Below are positions 16,733 through 24,834 of a stretch of 64,000 nucleotides of DNA, piece by piece; within the stretch, counting starts at the first letter, position 1, and each line of letters begins with the position of its first letter. The stretch is taken from contig NZ_JBLWFS010000001.1 in assembly GCF_048323755.1 (NCBI RefSeq), positions 62,001-126,000 of the forward strand. Direction: 5' to 3'. The notes under the pieces are model-generated. The model saw only the letters and a program-made list of their open reading frames with translations, was not told the DNA's origin and did not search any database. This DNA comes from Alkalihalobacterium sp048323755. Lineage in GTDB: Bacteria; Bacillota; Bacilli; Bacillales; Bacillaceae_F. Both the position numbers and the translations under genes were made by a program.

Positions 16733-18295
16733 ATGTCATTTGTACTAATAGATCTACAAAAAATTATACTTGGCTTTAGATGGGTAGTGTTATTTATTCT
16801 GTTTTTGCTTTATGGGAAAGCAGAATCTATCATCATCTCTAGCTTTTTTTTCTTTATATTTATTAATCTAGTTTGGGTAATACTATCTTTTTACTCGTTG
16901 AAGCAAAAGTACTGGCTCTGGCTTTCAGTGTTCGACTTGTGTTTAAGTATTGGTGTTTTAATTAATTTAGGAGGGGCTAACAATCCCTTTATTTTATATA
17001 CTTTTTTGTCTTTGCTGTGGGTTAGTACCTTTTTAAGAGAAAAGTCAGTTTATAGTTATACCGTATTTTACTTTCTAACCACTTTGTTCATTTGGTTTGG
17101 CTTATTTTATTCGCCAGAACGAGTGGAATCGACTGGTCAACATCATTTTTTGTTAAAGGCAATTTCAGTGTACTTGATTTACCTTATTTTTTATTTTTTA
17201 TTGAAGACGCTAAGAGAAACAAACAAAAGGTGGGGGCAAGTTGCGAGGTTTATTCATCGGTTAAACAAAGTAACAACAATGATTGAGTTGAATATGGCCA
17301 CAGAAAAAGTAATCAAAACTATTTTTAAATTAGAACAAGTGTATGTTTGCTGGTTTGAAACGTTTGTAAGTGAAGAGTGGAGTGTTAGTTATTATACGAG
17401 GTTATTATACGATCAAAAATATGATCGCTATAAAGGAAAGTCCATCATTACACTGCAAGACTACTTAGGTAAGTCGCAAAACTTTTTCTTCTTCCCGATC
17501 TCGAGTGTTGGTGATAAGAAAAATACAGGAGCGATATTAATTCCTATAAAAGATAAGAGTACGATCAAACGCTTTGTCTATATTTACTTACATATTATTG
17601 CAGCTAGTATACTAAGCCAAAGCAAGCACATTAAACTTCATCAAGAAGTAGAAAGTGCGATGAAGGAAACCGTTCGAAAAAAAATGGCACAGGACATGCA
17701 TGATGGGTTAGCGCAACAACTGTTCTTTTTATCAGCTCAGTTATTTCAGGTGAAGAATAGCATTAAACAAGGTGATCATGAAAATATTCATGTTCTAATT
17801 GATAAAATGGAAGATCAAGTTAAGCACTGCCATTTAGAAGTACGTGATTATATATCATATTTAAGAGATGAGCATAAAATATCGAATATCCTAGACGCTA
17901 TTGACCAAATGCTAACACGTGTGAAGAAGACGACAGGAATAGAAGTCGAGCTCATTGTAAAAGGGCATGTTAATGAAGAGTCTGTAGATATTGAAGAGGT
18001 TATTTATCGTTTAGTTGAAGAATGTGTAAATAATAGTATGAAGCATGCATCACCTACAAAGATCGTGGTAACAATTGAGGCAACAATGGTTCAATGGACA
18101 GTAAAAATAACAGATAATGGGAAAGGTATGGAAAAAAAAGTGGTTACTCATTCAACGAGAAAAAGTTACGGTATGATTGGAATTCATGAACGAGTCGATA
18201 GTGTAGGAGGAAATTTATTCGTACGTTCAACGGAAGGTAAAGGAACGGAAATTGTAGCAATTATACCGAGGGGGAGAATTCAAGCATATGTATAA
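16733..18295 (+). CDS. Membrane sensor histidine kinase, NarL/DegS class (HisKA_3)
   Basis: Two-component kinase with about six N-terminal membrane helices (residues 8-165) and almost no outside loops, so it probably senses something in or at the membrane. A linker of GAF-like size (about 180-300) precedes the dimerisation box MAQDMHDGLAQQ (phospho-His about 323) and an ATPase domain with ECVNNSMKHA, DNGKGM and GMIGIHERV. The ATG of the response regulator lies inside its last codons (8-base overlap), so the two are coupled. With the regulator and the HD-domain gene it forms a three-gene operon next to the SipW/TasA-like locus. The signal is unknown. Confidence 0.88.
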   Translation: MSFVLIDLQKIILGFRWVVLFILFLLYGKAESIIISSFFFFIFINLVWVILSFYSLKQKYWLWLSVFDLCLSIGVLINLGGANNPFILYTFLSLLWVSTFLREKSVYSYTVFYFLTTLFIWFGLFYSPERVESTGQHHFLLKAISVYLIYLIFYFLLKTLRETNKRWGQVARFIHRLNKVTTMIELNMATEKVIKTIFKLEQVYVCWFETFVSEEWSVSYYTRLLYDQKYDRYKGKSIITLQDYLGKSQNFFFFPISSVGDKKNTGAILIPIKDKSTIKRFVYIYLHIIAASILSQSKHIKLHQEVESAMKETVRKKMAQDMHDGLAQQLFFLSAQLFQVKNSIKQGDHENIHVLIDKMEDQVKHCHLEVRDYISYLRDEHKISNILDAIDQMLTRVKKTTGIEVELIVKGHVNEESVDIEEVIYRLVEECVNNSMKHASPTKIVVTIEATMVQWTVKITDNGKGMEKKVVTHSTRKSYGMIGIHERVDSVGGNLFVRSTEGKGTEIVAIIPRGRIQAYV

Positions 18296-18920
18296 GATAC
18301 TTTTAGCTGATGATCATCAAATCGTCCGAGATGGATTGAAGTTAATTATCGGAAGTCATGGTGATTACACCATTGTTGGGGAAGCAAGTAATGGTGATGA
18401 ATTGTTATCTAAAGCACTAGAGTTACAACCTGACTTGGTGTTATCTGACTTAAAAATGCCAGGGAGAACTATTATTGATCATTGCCCAGCTATAAAAGAA
18501 AACAATCCCAATGTAAAAGTAATGGTGCTGACAGCCTATGATGATAGTGAGGATATATACAATGCTGTAGATGCAGAAGTTGATGGTTATATTATGAAAG
18601 ATACTCCTCCAGAACAAATATTAAATACAATTCAGATGGTGTTAATGGGAATTTCATGTTTTCAACCGAAAGTAACCGCAAAGAGAGCAACAGATAATAA
18701 GGAGACAAAAAACAAGTTAAACCTAACGCAAAGGGAAAAGGAAATCTTTCATAGCATTGTTGATAATTTAAGCAATCAAGAAATTGCTAAGAAGCTATAT
18801 ATTTCGGAAGCAACAGTAAAAACACACGTAAGTAGTATATTACGAAAAACAGGACAACCTAACCGCTCTCAAGCCGTTCTATATGCAATCAAACATAATT
18901 TAGTAAATGTTCAACTATAA
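18288..18920 (+). CDS. NarL/LuxR-family response regulator
   Basis: Receiver domain (residues 1-118) with the phospho-acceptor Asp in LVLSDLKMP (about 54), then a LuxR-type helix-turn-helix (about 143-205; LTQREKEIF, SNQEIAKKL, SEATVKTHV). It overlaps the kinase gene by 8 bases and is its evident partner. Repeated CCTCA motifs upstream of the zinc-ribbon gene and of sipW are candidate binding sites; that link is inference. MPGRT replaces the common MPxxDG turn, a small oddity. Confidence 0.9.
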   Translation: MYKILLADDHQIVRDGLKLIIGSHGDYTIVGEASNGDELLSKALELQPDLVLSDLKMPGRTIIDHCPAIKENNPNVKVMVLTAYDDSEDIYNAVDAEVDGYIMKDTPPEQILNTIQMVLMGISCFQPKVTAKRATDNKETKNKLNLTQREKEIFHSIVDNLSNQEIAKKLYISEATVKTHVSSILRKTGQPNRSQAVLYAIKHNLVNVQL

Positions 18921-18932
18921 GGAGGGCGTTAT

Positions 18933-20087
18933 GTGAGTTCATTAACCCACGAGTTAAAAATTAGAGGAGATCATATTCTACTTGGCTTAACATGCCTCAT
19001 GACGCTTGGAGTTATTTTAAGCCTTGTTCTCTATGTCATCACGAAGGATAATACATCGTTATCGATGTTAATAGGTTTTACATTCTGTTCCCTTTTTCAT
19101 TGGGCTTTTTATTGCTTACATAGGCAATTTAATAAAAATACGAGTTTACTACAGCATATCACTGCAGGCACTATTTTTCTTTTATTCTTTTTTGTGGCGT
19201 TATATAATCCGTTAAATTATATCGAAATGTGGGTATACTTATTGTATTTTCCAATCGTCCTAGGTTTACTAGAAAATGAGAAAGTGTTTCGCGTATGGGG
19301 GGCTTTGTTCCTTGTTTTTTACTCTCTATTTCTATTGATTGACCCCACGCTTTATATGAATATGGTGGTTGATAATATGATGATGATAGTAAGTAGATTT
19401 TTGTTTGGACTGGGGAGCCTTGTATTTGGTTTTCTGATGGTCAAGCATTTAACGTTAGTAAAAAAATTAACGATTAATGATACAGAAATACAAAGTAAAG
19501 AACACGTCGTGTATGTACTGAATACATTAGTTCCTATCGTTGAAACGAAGACACAGACATCGCGTAGTGAAATTGATCAGTCTTCTCAATTAATGAAAAA
19601 AATGGCGGCTTATTTTCCAGAAGAACGAATAGAAGATTGGGAAGTGGAGCTTCTTTCATTAGCCCATTATGTCAGTCGAGTTCAGTGGCCAGACTATTTA
19701 TTTGAAAAGGGCGACAAGCTTACGAGTTACGAATTTAAAACTGTCCAAGAGCATTGTTTGCTTGGTGCAAAGCTTCTAGGAAACTTTGAAGCATTTGAAA
19801 GAATACGGACTGCTTTTTTAAATCACCATGAACGAATCGATGGTTCAGGATATCCGTATGGATTAAAAGAAAGAGATATTTCAGTCTTATCGCAAATCCT
19901 AGGAGTGGTTGAAACCTTCCTAGCAATGACGAAGCCAAGGGTATATAGAGATGAGTTTACGCTAGATGAAGCATTCATGGAAATAGAGAATATGAGTGGG
20001 GAGAAATTTAGTGCCGACGTTGTTGCTGCTTTAGTTACTGCAATAAGCGATGAGAAAATAGAGCGTAGCGATCTAAATATTAGTTAA
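18933..20087 (+). CDS. Membrane protein with degenerate HD-GYP domain
   Basis: Six or so membrane helices (residues 15-170) lead into an HD-GYP-like domain (about 200-375). The second half is well conserved (HHERIDGSGYPYGL), but where HD-GYP enzymes carry HDIGK this protein has AHYVSR, and the Asp of the later AVAD motif is Glu (GVVETF). Such losses make cyclic-di-GMP hydrolysis doubtful; it may bind a ligand or act as a signalling scaffold. The start is GTG at 18933 with AAGGAGG upstream, 12 bases after the response regulator. It is the third gene of the kinase operon. Confidence 0.75.
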   Translation: MSSLTHELKIRGDHILLGLTCLMTLGVILSLVLYVITKDNTSLSMLIGFTFCSLFHWAFYCLHRQFNKNTSLLQHITAGTIFLLFFFVALYNPLNYIEMWVYLLYFPIVLGLLENEKVFRVWGALFLVFYSLFLLIDPTLYMNMVVDNMMMIVSRFLFGLGSLVFGFLMVKHLTLVKKLTINDTEIQSKEHVVYVLNTLVPIVETKTQTSRSEIDQSSQLMKKMAAYFPEERIEDWEVELLSLAHYVSRVQWPDYLFEKGDKLTSYEFKTVQEHCLLGAKLLGNFEAFERIRTAFLNHHERIDGSGYPYGLKERDISVLSQILGVVETFLAMTKPRVYRDEFTLDEAFMEIENMSGEKFSADVVAALVTAISDEKIERSDLNIS

Positions 20088-20102
20088 TAGAGAAAAAGAT
20101 GA

Positions 20103-20166
20103 GGGGAATCCTCATTCTTCAGTATGATATAAAATCATCCTCACTATTGAAGGTAATCGTCCTCAA
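20103..20166 (+). promoter_or_regulatory. Tandem CCTCA operator-like repeats, array 1
   Basis: CCTCA occurs at 20110-20114, 20139-20143 and 20161-20165, each preceded by AATC (AATCCTCA, AATCATCCTCA, AATCGTCCTCA); CAGTATGAT lies between the first two. Spacings of 29 and 22 bp are near whole helical turns. A similar array lies at 20713-20761. Probably activator sites for the downstream zinc-ribbon gene. Confidence 0.5.
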
Positions 20167-20230
20167 TGTTGATGTAGAGTCAATGATCACTCTGATATGA
20201 TGAAAGCAAACATCATATAGGAGAGATCAC

Positions 20231-20428
20231 ATGTATCACAAAACATGTAGTCATTGTCAGCAAAATTCATATAGTAGTTACCCCGAAGGTCAGTGGGTTT
20301 GTCCGTATTGCCAAAATAATCTAACCTTTCAAAAGGCAATCGCCAATTCTGAGCAGCCGCCGTATATCATTCGCTACTTTCTATCAAAACTCCATAAAAA
20401 GCTATTGTTAAGAAGGAACTCGATCTAG
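20231..20428 (+). CDS. Small zinc-ribbon protein (65 aa)
   Basis: A 65-residue protein with two CxxC knuckles (CSHC at 6-9, CPYC at 24-27) and a basic C-terminus (LHKKLLLRRNSI). It should bind one zinc; its job is unknown. TAGGAGAG lies 7 bases before the ATG. Its stop codon is inside the left arm of its own terminator. It has its own CCTCA repeat array and lies between the kinase operon and sipW, so it is probably part of the same regulon. Confidence 0.65.
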   Translation: MYHKTCSHCQQNSYSSYPEGQWVCPYCQNNLTFQKAIANSEQPPYIIRYFLSKLHKKLLLRRNSI

Positions 20429-20450
20429 TGAACTAGTGAGTTCCTTTTTT
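20414..20450 (+). terminator. Intrinsic terminator of the zinc-ribbon gene
   Basis: GGAACTC and GAGTTCC with a loop containing a CTAGTGAACTAG-like palindrome, then six T. It overlaps the last codons. Confidence 0.8.
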
Positions 20451-20884
20451 CTTTGGTGAGAAGAAGATGTATCACTTGAGATTTGTCTAGCTTCAGTTTC
20501 ATCGGTTAGAGGTTGCTGGGCTTAAGCAAAAGTATTCAAAAATAGGACACTACTTGCTGCCTCAATAGACTTTATAGTACTTCATTTTTGTATTCACTCT
20601 AGGACTTTGATAAGGGAAAAAGGCATTACTAGAATTTCAGGCTTACGTTTATATCGAACGTAGGATACAGGACAGCCCCAAAAATATGGGCCTATTCTTA
20701 TTACTTTTACGAAAAGTATGAAAAACCTCATCCTGAAGTATGAGAAAAAATCTCCTCCTCATAGATAGTGAGTTTCAACCTGGTGCATGATACCTAGTCC
20801 TTTAGAAATCTTATAAGATAGTAAATGTAAACAGCAAGCGAACAACAACAGAATTCGCGAAGAAGAATTCGGAGGAAGTAAAAA
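20451..20884 (+). other. Long upstream region of sipW
   Basis: About 430 bp without a gene. The CCTCA array 2 lies within it. A TATAAGAT near 20811-20818 could be a -10 without a good -35, as expected for an activator-dependent promoter. The rest shows nothing clear. Confidence 0.5.
20713..20761 (+). promoter_or_regulatory. Tandem CCTCA operator-like repeats, array 2 (before sipW)
   Basis: AAGTATGA then CCTCA (20726-20730), followed by AAGTATGA (20736-20743) and CCTCA (20757-20761): two units 31 bp apart. The first 18 bases from 20726 match array 1 at 15 of 18 positions. It lies about 125 bases before the sipW start. Confidence 0.55.
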
Positions 20885-21385
20885 ATGGTTCAGAAAATAC
20901 TAGGATTTCTTTTCACAACGATTGTCTTACTCTTTATTGGAGGAGCCTGGATGCTCCACATACTGAGTGATGATAAAAGTCACAATCCAATCTTCGGTTA
21001 TCAACCACTGATCGTTCTATCAAACAGTATGATGCCTGAGTTTAAAGCAAGTGACATGATCATCATTAGAGAGAAGGAAAATATTCAGAGAGGTGATGTC
21101 ATAACATTTCGTGCTGACCAAAACTTAGTAACACACAGAGTGATCGACGCACAGGGTGAGTACTTTGAAACTCAGGGTGATAACAACGCTTACCCGGATA
21201 GTGAACTTGTACATATGTCATCGATCCTAGGAGTTCACCAATTTACCATTCCGAGTTTCGGTAAAATCTCTTCTTTTATTGCTTCACCGCTAGGGATCAT
21301 AGTCTTTGTAATTACCCCCCTAGTTCTGGTAGCAGTAATAGAAATATTCAGAAGGTTATTCCCATCTACAGACAAGTCTAATTAA
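20885..21385 (+). CDS. sipW: SipW-type (ER-type) signal peptidase I
   Basis: Membrane signal peptidase of the ER/archaeal type. The catalytic Ser is in LSNSMMPEF (about residue 41), the His in LVTHRVID (about 83) and the acidic residue in QGDNNAYPDSE; there is no catalytic Lys of the bacterial SipS type. Helices at each end (about 5-25 and 135-155) fix it in the membrane. SipW enzymes process TasA/TapA-type fibre proteins, and a TasA-like gene follows 38 bases on. The ATG at 20885 has GGAGGAAG upstream. This is one of the firmest calls of the locus. Confidence 0.9.
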   Translation: MVQKILGFLFTTIVLLFIGGAWMLHILSDDKSHNPIFGYQPLIVLSNSMMPEFKASDMIIIREKENIQRGDVITFRADQNLVTHRVIDAQGEYFETQGDNNAYPDSELVHMSSILGVHQFTIPSFGKISSFIASPLGIIVFVITPLVLVAVIEIFRRLFPSTDKSN

Positions 21386-21423
21386 AAATTAAAAATTTAT
21401 ATAACTATTAGGAGGAATTTAAA

Positions 21424-22095
21424 ATGAACAAATTTCAAAAGGCTTTAATCGGAACAGCATTATCTGCAACATTAATCGCAGGTGTAGGAGTAGGGACGTA
21501 TTCGAGTTTTAATGACAGGCAGTCTGTATCAGCGGTATCCACCGAGGCAGGTAGGTCAGCAGAGTTAATTTTGAATATTGAAAGTCAAGACCAAGTGATT
21601 AACGGAAGCAAAGAATTTACTTTATTTTCAGATAAAGATAACTTGGATATCTACCCTGGAGAAACTCTTACAGCAAACCCATTTTACATTGTAAATGATG
21701 GAACTCGAGCTATTGACCTAAGAGTTACTGATAATGGTATTACTGCATTCGACTTTAAGCTTGGCAATACTTCAATAAGAAATAATAGAGAATACTTTAA
21801 ACCTATTATTGCTGAAGCAGTATTCACCCACATAGCAGAAGATGGTACGGAAACAACTCGAGTATTAAAAGATAGCCTATCAAATAACGATCATTATTCA
21901 ATATTAACAAAAGGCCAACGTGGAAATAGTAATCCTTTAAGAGAGTTCAAAACTTTACTACCAGGTGAAAAGATTAAAGTTGAGGTATCTTTAACACTTG
22001 ACGAGAGTGCTGGTAATGAGTACCAAGGGAAGACAATTGGTGCATCATTTAAAACAGAAGCTGTACAAAACAATACGGTTGAAAGACAACAATAA
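21424..22095 (+). CDS. TasA/camelysin-like secreted fibre protein
   Basis: A 223-residue exported protein of the TasA/CalY (M73) family. The signal region (MNKFQKALIGTALSATLIAG) ends in GVGTYSSFNDRQ, like the GTWAYFSD cleavage region used by SipW. The mature part is a beta-rich domain with YPGETL and a stretch rich in polar residues. TasA-type proteins form amyloid-like matrix fibres. TAGGAGGAATT lies before the ATG. Which branch (TasA, camelysin or another paralogue) cannot be decided by eye. A terminator follows, so the third gene may be made at a lower level. Confidence 0.85.
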   Translation: MNKFQKALIGTALSATLIAGVGVGTYSSFNDRQSVSAVSTEAGRSAELILNIESQDQVINGSKEFTLFSDKDNLDIYPGETLTANPFYIVNDGTRAIDLRVTDNGITAFDFKLGNTSIRNNREYFKPIIAEAVFTHIAEDGTETTRVLKDSLSNNDHYSILTKGQRGNSNPLREFKTLLPGEKIKVEVSLTLDESAGNEYQGKTIGASFKTEAVQNNTVERQQ

Positions 22096-22111
22096 TAAAC
22101 TAAGTCTTTAA

Positions 22112-22142
22112 AAAGAACCAGTGAAATACCTGGTTCTTTTTC
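22112..22142 (+). terminator. Terminator between the TasA-like gene and the acidic-protein gene
   Basis: AAGAACCAG and CTGGTTCTT around an 8-base loop, then TTTTT. It ends two bases before the next ribosome site, so it may act as an attenuator between the two genes. Confidence 0.8.
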
Positions 22143-22159
22143 CAAAGGAGGAAAATGCC

Positions 22160-23167
22160 TTGAAAAAATTCTTTTTTGTATTCTTGACCATTTTCTTCAT
22201 CGGTCCGTTTACATCTAAGGTAGATGCACTTTTTACGAGCGAAGCTTCTTTTACTGCTAAACCAATTTATACAGCTTCAACTTCTAATATTTTAGACTAT
22301 AGAATTCATGATATAGTCTATGAAGAAGGTGGACATGTTTCTGCTCAATTAACGCTAACAAATAAAGTCGACAGTCAAATTCCCATAATGTTAGAGGGCA
22401 ATGATACTAGTTTCAGTAAAACAAACTTTAATCTTGCACCTAATTCTATTGAAAAAATAGAAGTTACCTTACTAGTTCCTGAGGGTAAATCTGAACAGGT
22501 AGATAGTACTTTTGAATTAATTGGATTTACTGGTGGATATATTAATGAGCATTTAACTCTAAAATATACAGAGTCAAAGCTTATTTATCCTGAGGATACA
22601 TTAGAGGTGCCAGAACAAGAAAATACAGATAAAGAAGATCTTTCGGTTGAAGGCATAGAAGATAAGCAGATAAGTAGTGAGGGAAATGAAGAAGATGATA
22701 GCTCAAACGAGAGCGAGGATATATCTCAGACTATAGAAGGAACCTCTACTACAAGAGAACAAGAGATCGATGAATTAGATAGTGAAGAAAATATGGATGA
22801 TGCCGAGGTAGTAAAAGCTGCTTCACAAGGCGATAACTTAGAACAAGAGGTACATATAGACTGTTTCGAGAGAAGCCTTTATACAGAATTAACAGAAGGT
22901 GAGAAGGAACAGGAGGACCTTAAAGAACCGCAAATGATAGAAACTGATCAAGTACAACTGGAAGAAAAAGGAATCAAATGCAATAATAAAAACTCTATAA
23001 AAGAGATGCCGGTTGAAAGTGAAACGCCTAAAGCAATAGCAGTCAGAGATAGTGAAAAGTCTGAGCGAGAAGAAGTTGAAGAAGATACTAGTGAAGGAGA
23101 TAATATTATTTTAGATAAACAAGGAATGGACCAGGTAAATAAAGAGTATGAAGAGGATAACACCTGA
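22160..23167 (+). CDS. Secreted acidic protein with N-terminal beta domain (TapA-like position)
   Basis: I do not recognise this 335-residue protein. It has a signal peptide (MKKFFFVFLTIFFIGPFTSK, cleavage near VDA), a domain of about 110 residues with alternating beta pattern (about 22-135) and a long Glu/Asp/Ser-rich, probably disordered tail (about 145-335) with two lone cysteines. No sortase motif or C-terminal helix is seen. TTG at 22160 is the best start: AAAGGAGG lies 8 bases before it, while the nearby ATG at 22155 runs straight into TGA. Third gene after sipW and the TasA-like gene, it may assist or anchor the fibre as TapA does in B. subtilis, but similarity to TapA is not evident. 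Confidence 0.6.
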   Translation: MKKFFFVFLTIFFIGPFTSKVDALFTSEASFTAKPIYTASTSNILDYRIHDIVYEEGGHVSAQLTLTNKVDSQIPIMLEGNDTSFSKTNFNLAPNSIEKIEVTLLVPEGKSEQVDSTFELIGFTGGYINEHLTLKYTESKLIYPEDTLEVPEQENTDKEDLSVEGIEDKQISSEGNEEDDSSNESEDISQTIEGTSTTREQEIDELDSEENMDDAEVVKAASQGDNLEQEVHIDCFERSLYTELTEGEKEQEDLKEPQMIETDQVQLEEKGIKCNNKNSIKEMPVESETPKAIAVRDSEKSEREEVEEDTSEGDNIILDKQGMDQVNKEYEEDNT

Positions 23168-23197
23168 CAACATCGGGTATTATCCTATTTTTTTTTC
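23155..23197 (+). terminator. Intrinsic terminator of the sipW-TasA-like locus
   Basis: GGATAACACC pairs imperfectly with GGGTATTATCC, followed by a run of nine T; it overlaps the stop codon. Confidence 0.75.
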
Positions 23198-23327
23198 ACA
23201 AAAGTAAATATTCCATAGTTGAAGAGTTTTACCTTCTTATAAATGTATTGAATTCCGCTTTGGATGTACAGAGTTATTCTGTACGTCATTAAATGAAGAA
23301 TAACTGTTTAGTAAAGAAAAGGAGAAC

Positions 23328-23351
23328 AAGTCCCCAAACGGCTGGGTACTT
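23328..23351 (-). terminator. Terminator of azr
   Basis: AAGTCCCCA and TGGGTACTT pair with one mismatch; the minus strand continues into a pyrimidine-rich stretch. Confidence 0.55.
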
Positions 23352-23361
23352 CTTCTTTGCT

Positions 23362-23898
23362 TTATGAGCGCACTTTCATAAGTCTCTTAGCTATTTCCAA
23401 ATAAACGTTCAACTCATCAACTACATTTTCAACTAATTCTTTACCATCGCGAGTTAACATTTGTTGCTCACTATCAAAGTGAACGGGATCTAATACGAGT
23501 TGGCGAGGGATGGCATTGCCGTATAACCCCCGGACGACTGTTCTCATGTTGTTTAAGGCATTGATGCCGCCTTTACCGCCACCTGCAACAGCAATTAAAG
23601 CAACGGGTTTATTTTTAAAGTGGTCACTGCCGAGGAAATCTAGCATATTTTTTAACGCACCGCTCATTCCTGAATGATACTCGGGTGTACATAAAATAAA
23701 GCCATCTGCCTCTAGTGCCATTTCCTTTAATTGCTTAACTTCTCGAATGTTTTGTTGATCTTTTTCGCCGTTGTATAGAGGAAGCGGGAAGCTGCTTAAA
23801 TCTATATAGTTTGTATTATACGTATCAACTAAGTGTGAGGCTAATATCCGTGTTCTTCCGTGCTTTCTTGGGGTTCCGTTTATCACTAATACATTCAT
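23362..23898 (-). CDS. azr: NADPH-dependent FMN reductase / azoreductase (YhdA)
   Basis: Flavodoxin-fold FMN reductase, 178 residues. The FMN-binding opening VINGTPRKHGRTR (5-17), PEYHSGMSGALKNMLDFL (about 80-97) and VAGGGKGGINALNNMRTV are almost as in B. subtilis YhdA/Azr, an NADPH-dependent flavin, azo and nitro-compound reductase of the cytoplasm. AAGGAG lies upstream of the ATG at 23898. It is monocistronic and converges on the acidic-protein gene. Confidence 0.9.
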   Translation of the reverse strand: MNVLVINGTPRKHGRTRILASHLVDTYNTNYIDLSSFPLPLYNGEKDQQNIREVKQLKEMALEADGFILCTPEYHSGMSGALKNMLDFLGSDHFKNKPVALIAVAGGGKGGINALNNMRTVVRGLYGNAIPRQLVLDPVHFDSEQQMLTRDGKELVENVVDELNVYLEIAKRLMKVRS

Positions 23899-24144
23899 TA
23901 CTTTTCTCTCCTTTGCTCGTTGTCTATATTATTATTCTATAAGAAAAATAATAGCTAGACCATCCGTGAAAGGATCGAAATTTTCCTAGAGATAAAGGTG
24001 GAATAATGAAGCGAACTTTCTACAACTTTTGAATGAGTTTTTAACCCGTTTAACTAGCGCTAAGACTCCGACTTCAAGCCTTTAAGGAGGCAAAAAAGGC
24101 TATTGGGAGATAATCGCTAGTAACAACCCGATTGGTTCAACTAA

Positions 24145-24180
24145 TTTTCAGTGGAGAATGAAGAAACCCGCCACTGAAAA
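24145..24180 (-). terminator. Stem-loop after the YhcZ-like gene
   Basis: TTTTCAGTGG and CCACTGAAAA form a perfect 10-bp stem; T-rich on both sides but no long T run on the minus strand. Confidence 0.5.
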
Positions 24181-24189
24181 AGTTTCACT

Positions 24190-24822
24190 TTATTTAAGTC
24201 CATTTTTAATCGCATAAAGTGCAGCTTGTGTTCGATCGGACAGTTCAAGTTTACTTAAAAGGTTGGAGACATGTGTTTTTACCGTTTTTTCAGTTATAAA
24301 AAGCGTCGCAGCAATTTCTTTGTTGCTTTTTCCGTTCGTAATTTCAAGCAATACCTCTTTTTCTCGTTTCGTTAATGTATCGAGTAGATGTTCTTCTCTT
24401 CCTCCAGACATATGCGTTAACACGTGATGTGTGACTTCGGGATGCAATTGACTTTGTCCGTTATACACGGCCTTTATCGTTTTCACCAATTCATCAGGTT
24501 CAATGTCTTTTAGTTGATAGCCGTTAGCACCTGCTCGAATGGCAGGAATAACATGATCTTGATCAGAAAAACTCGTTAATATGACGATTTTGATCGTACG
24601 GTTTGCTTCTCTAATTTTTTTCGTTGCCTCAATACCATCCATGTTTGGCATGACTAGGTCCATTAATACCACATCTGGCTTTAGTTCATTCACCTTTTCA
24701 ATGGCGTCCTTCCCATCGTTCGCTTCACCAATAATTTCAATGTCAGATTGCATATCAAGAAAAAAACGTAATCCTCTGCGTACCACAAGGTGGTCATCAG
24801 CAATAAGAATACGAATGGTCAT
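24190..24822 (-). CDS. YhcZ-like NarL-family response regulator
   Basis: Receiver domain with acceptor Asp in DVVLMDLVMPNMDG (about 54) and the SFSDQDHVIPAIRAGANGYQ region, then a LuxR helix-turn-helix (LTKREKEVL, GKSNKEIAATLFI, TEKTVKTHVSNLLSKL). It is very like B. subtilis YhcZ along its length. The ATG at 24822 is preferred over 24828 because AAGGAG is then 8 bases away. It follows its kinase gene by 12 bases, so the two are co-transcribed. Target genes are not known from the window. Confidence 0.85.
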   Translation of the reverse strand: MTIRILIADDHLVVRRGLRFFLDMQSDIEIIGEANDGKDAIEKVNELKPDVVLMDLVMPNMDGIEATKKIREANRTIKIVILTSFSDQDHVIPAIRAGANGYQLKDIEPDELVKTIKAVYNGQSQLHPEVTHHVLTHMSGGREEHLLDTLTKREKEVLLEITNGKSNKEIAATLFITEKTVKTHVSNLLSKLELSDRTQAALYAIKNGLK

Positions 24823-24834
24823 TTTCATCTCTCC

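Noticed and set aside
22121..22159. Start of the acidic-protein gene at ATG 22121
   Set aside because: It lies inside a terminator hairpin; TTG at 22160 has a strong ribosome site and gives a proper signal peptide.
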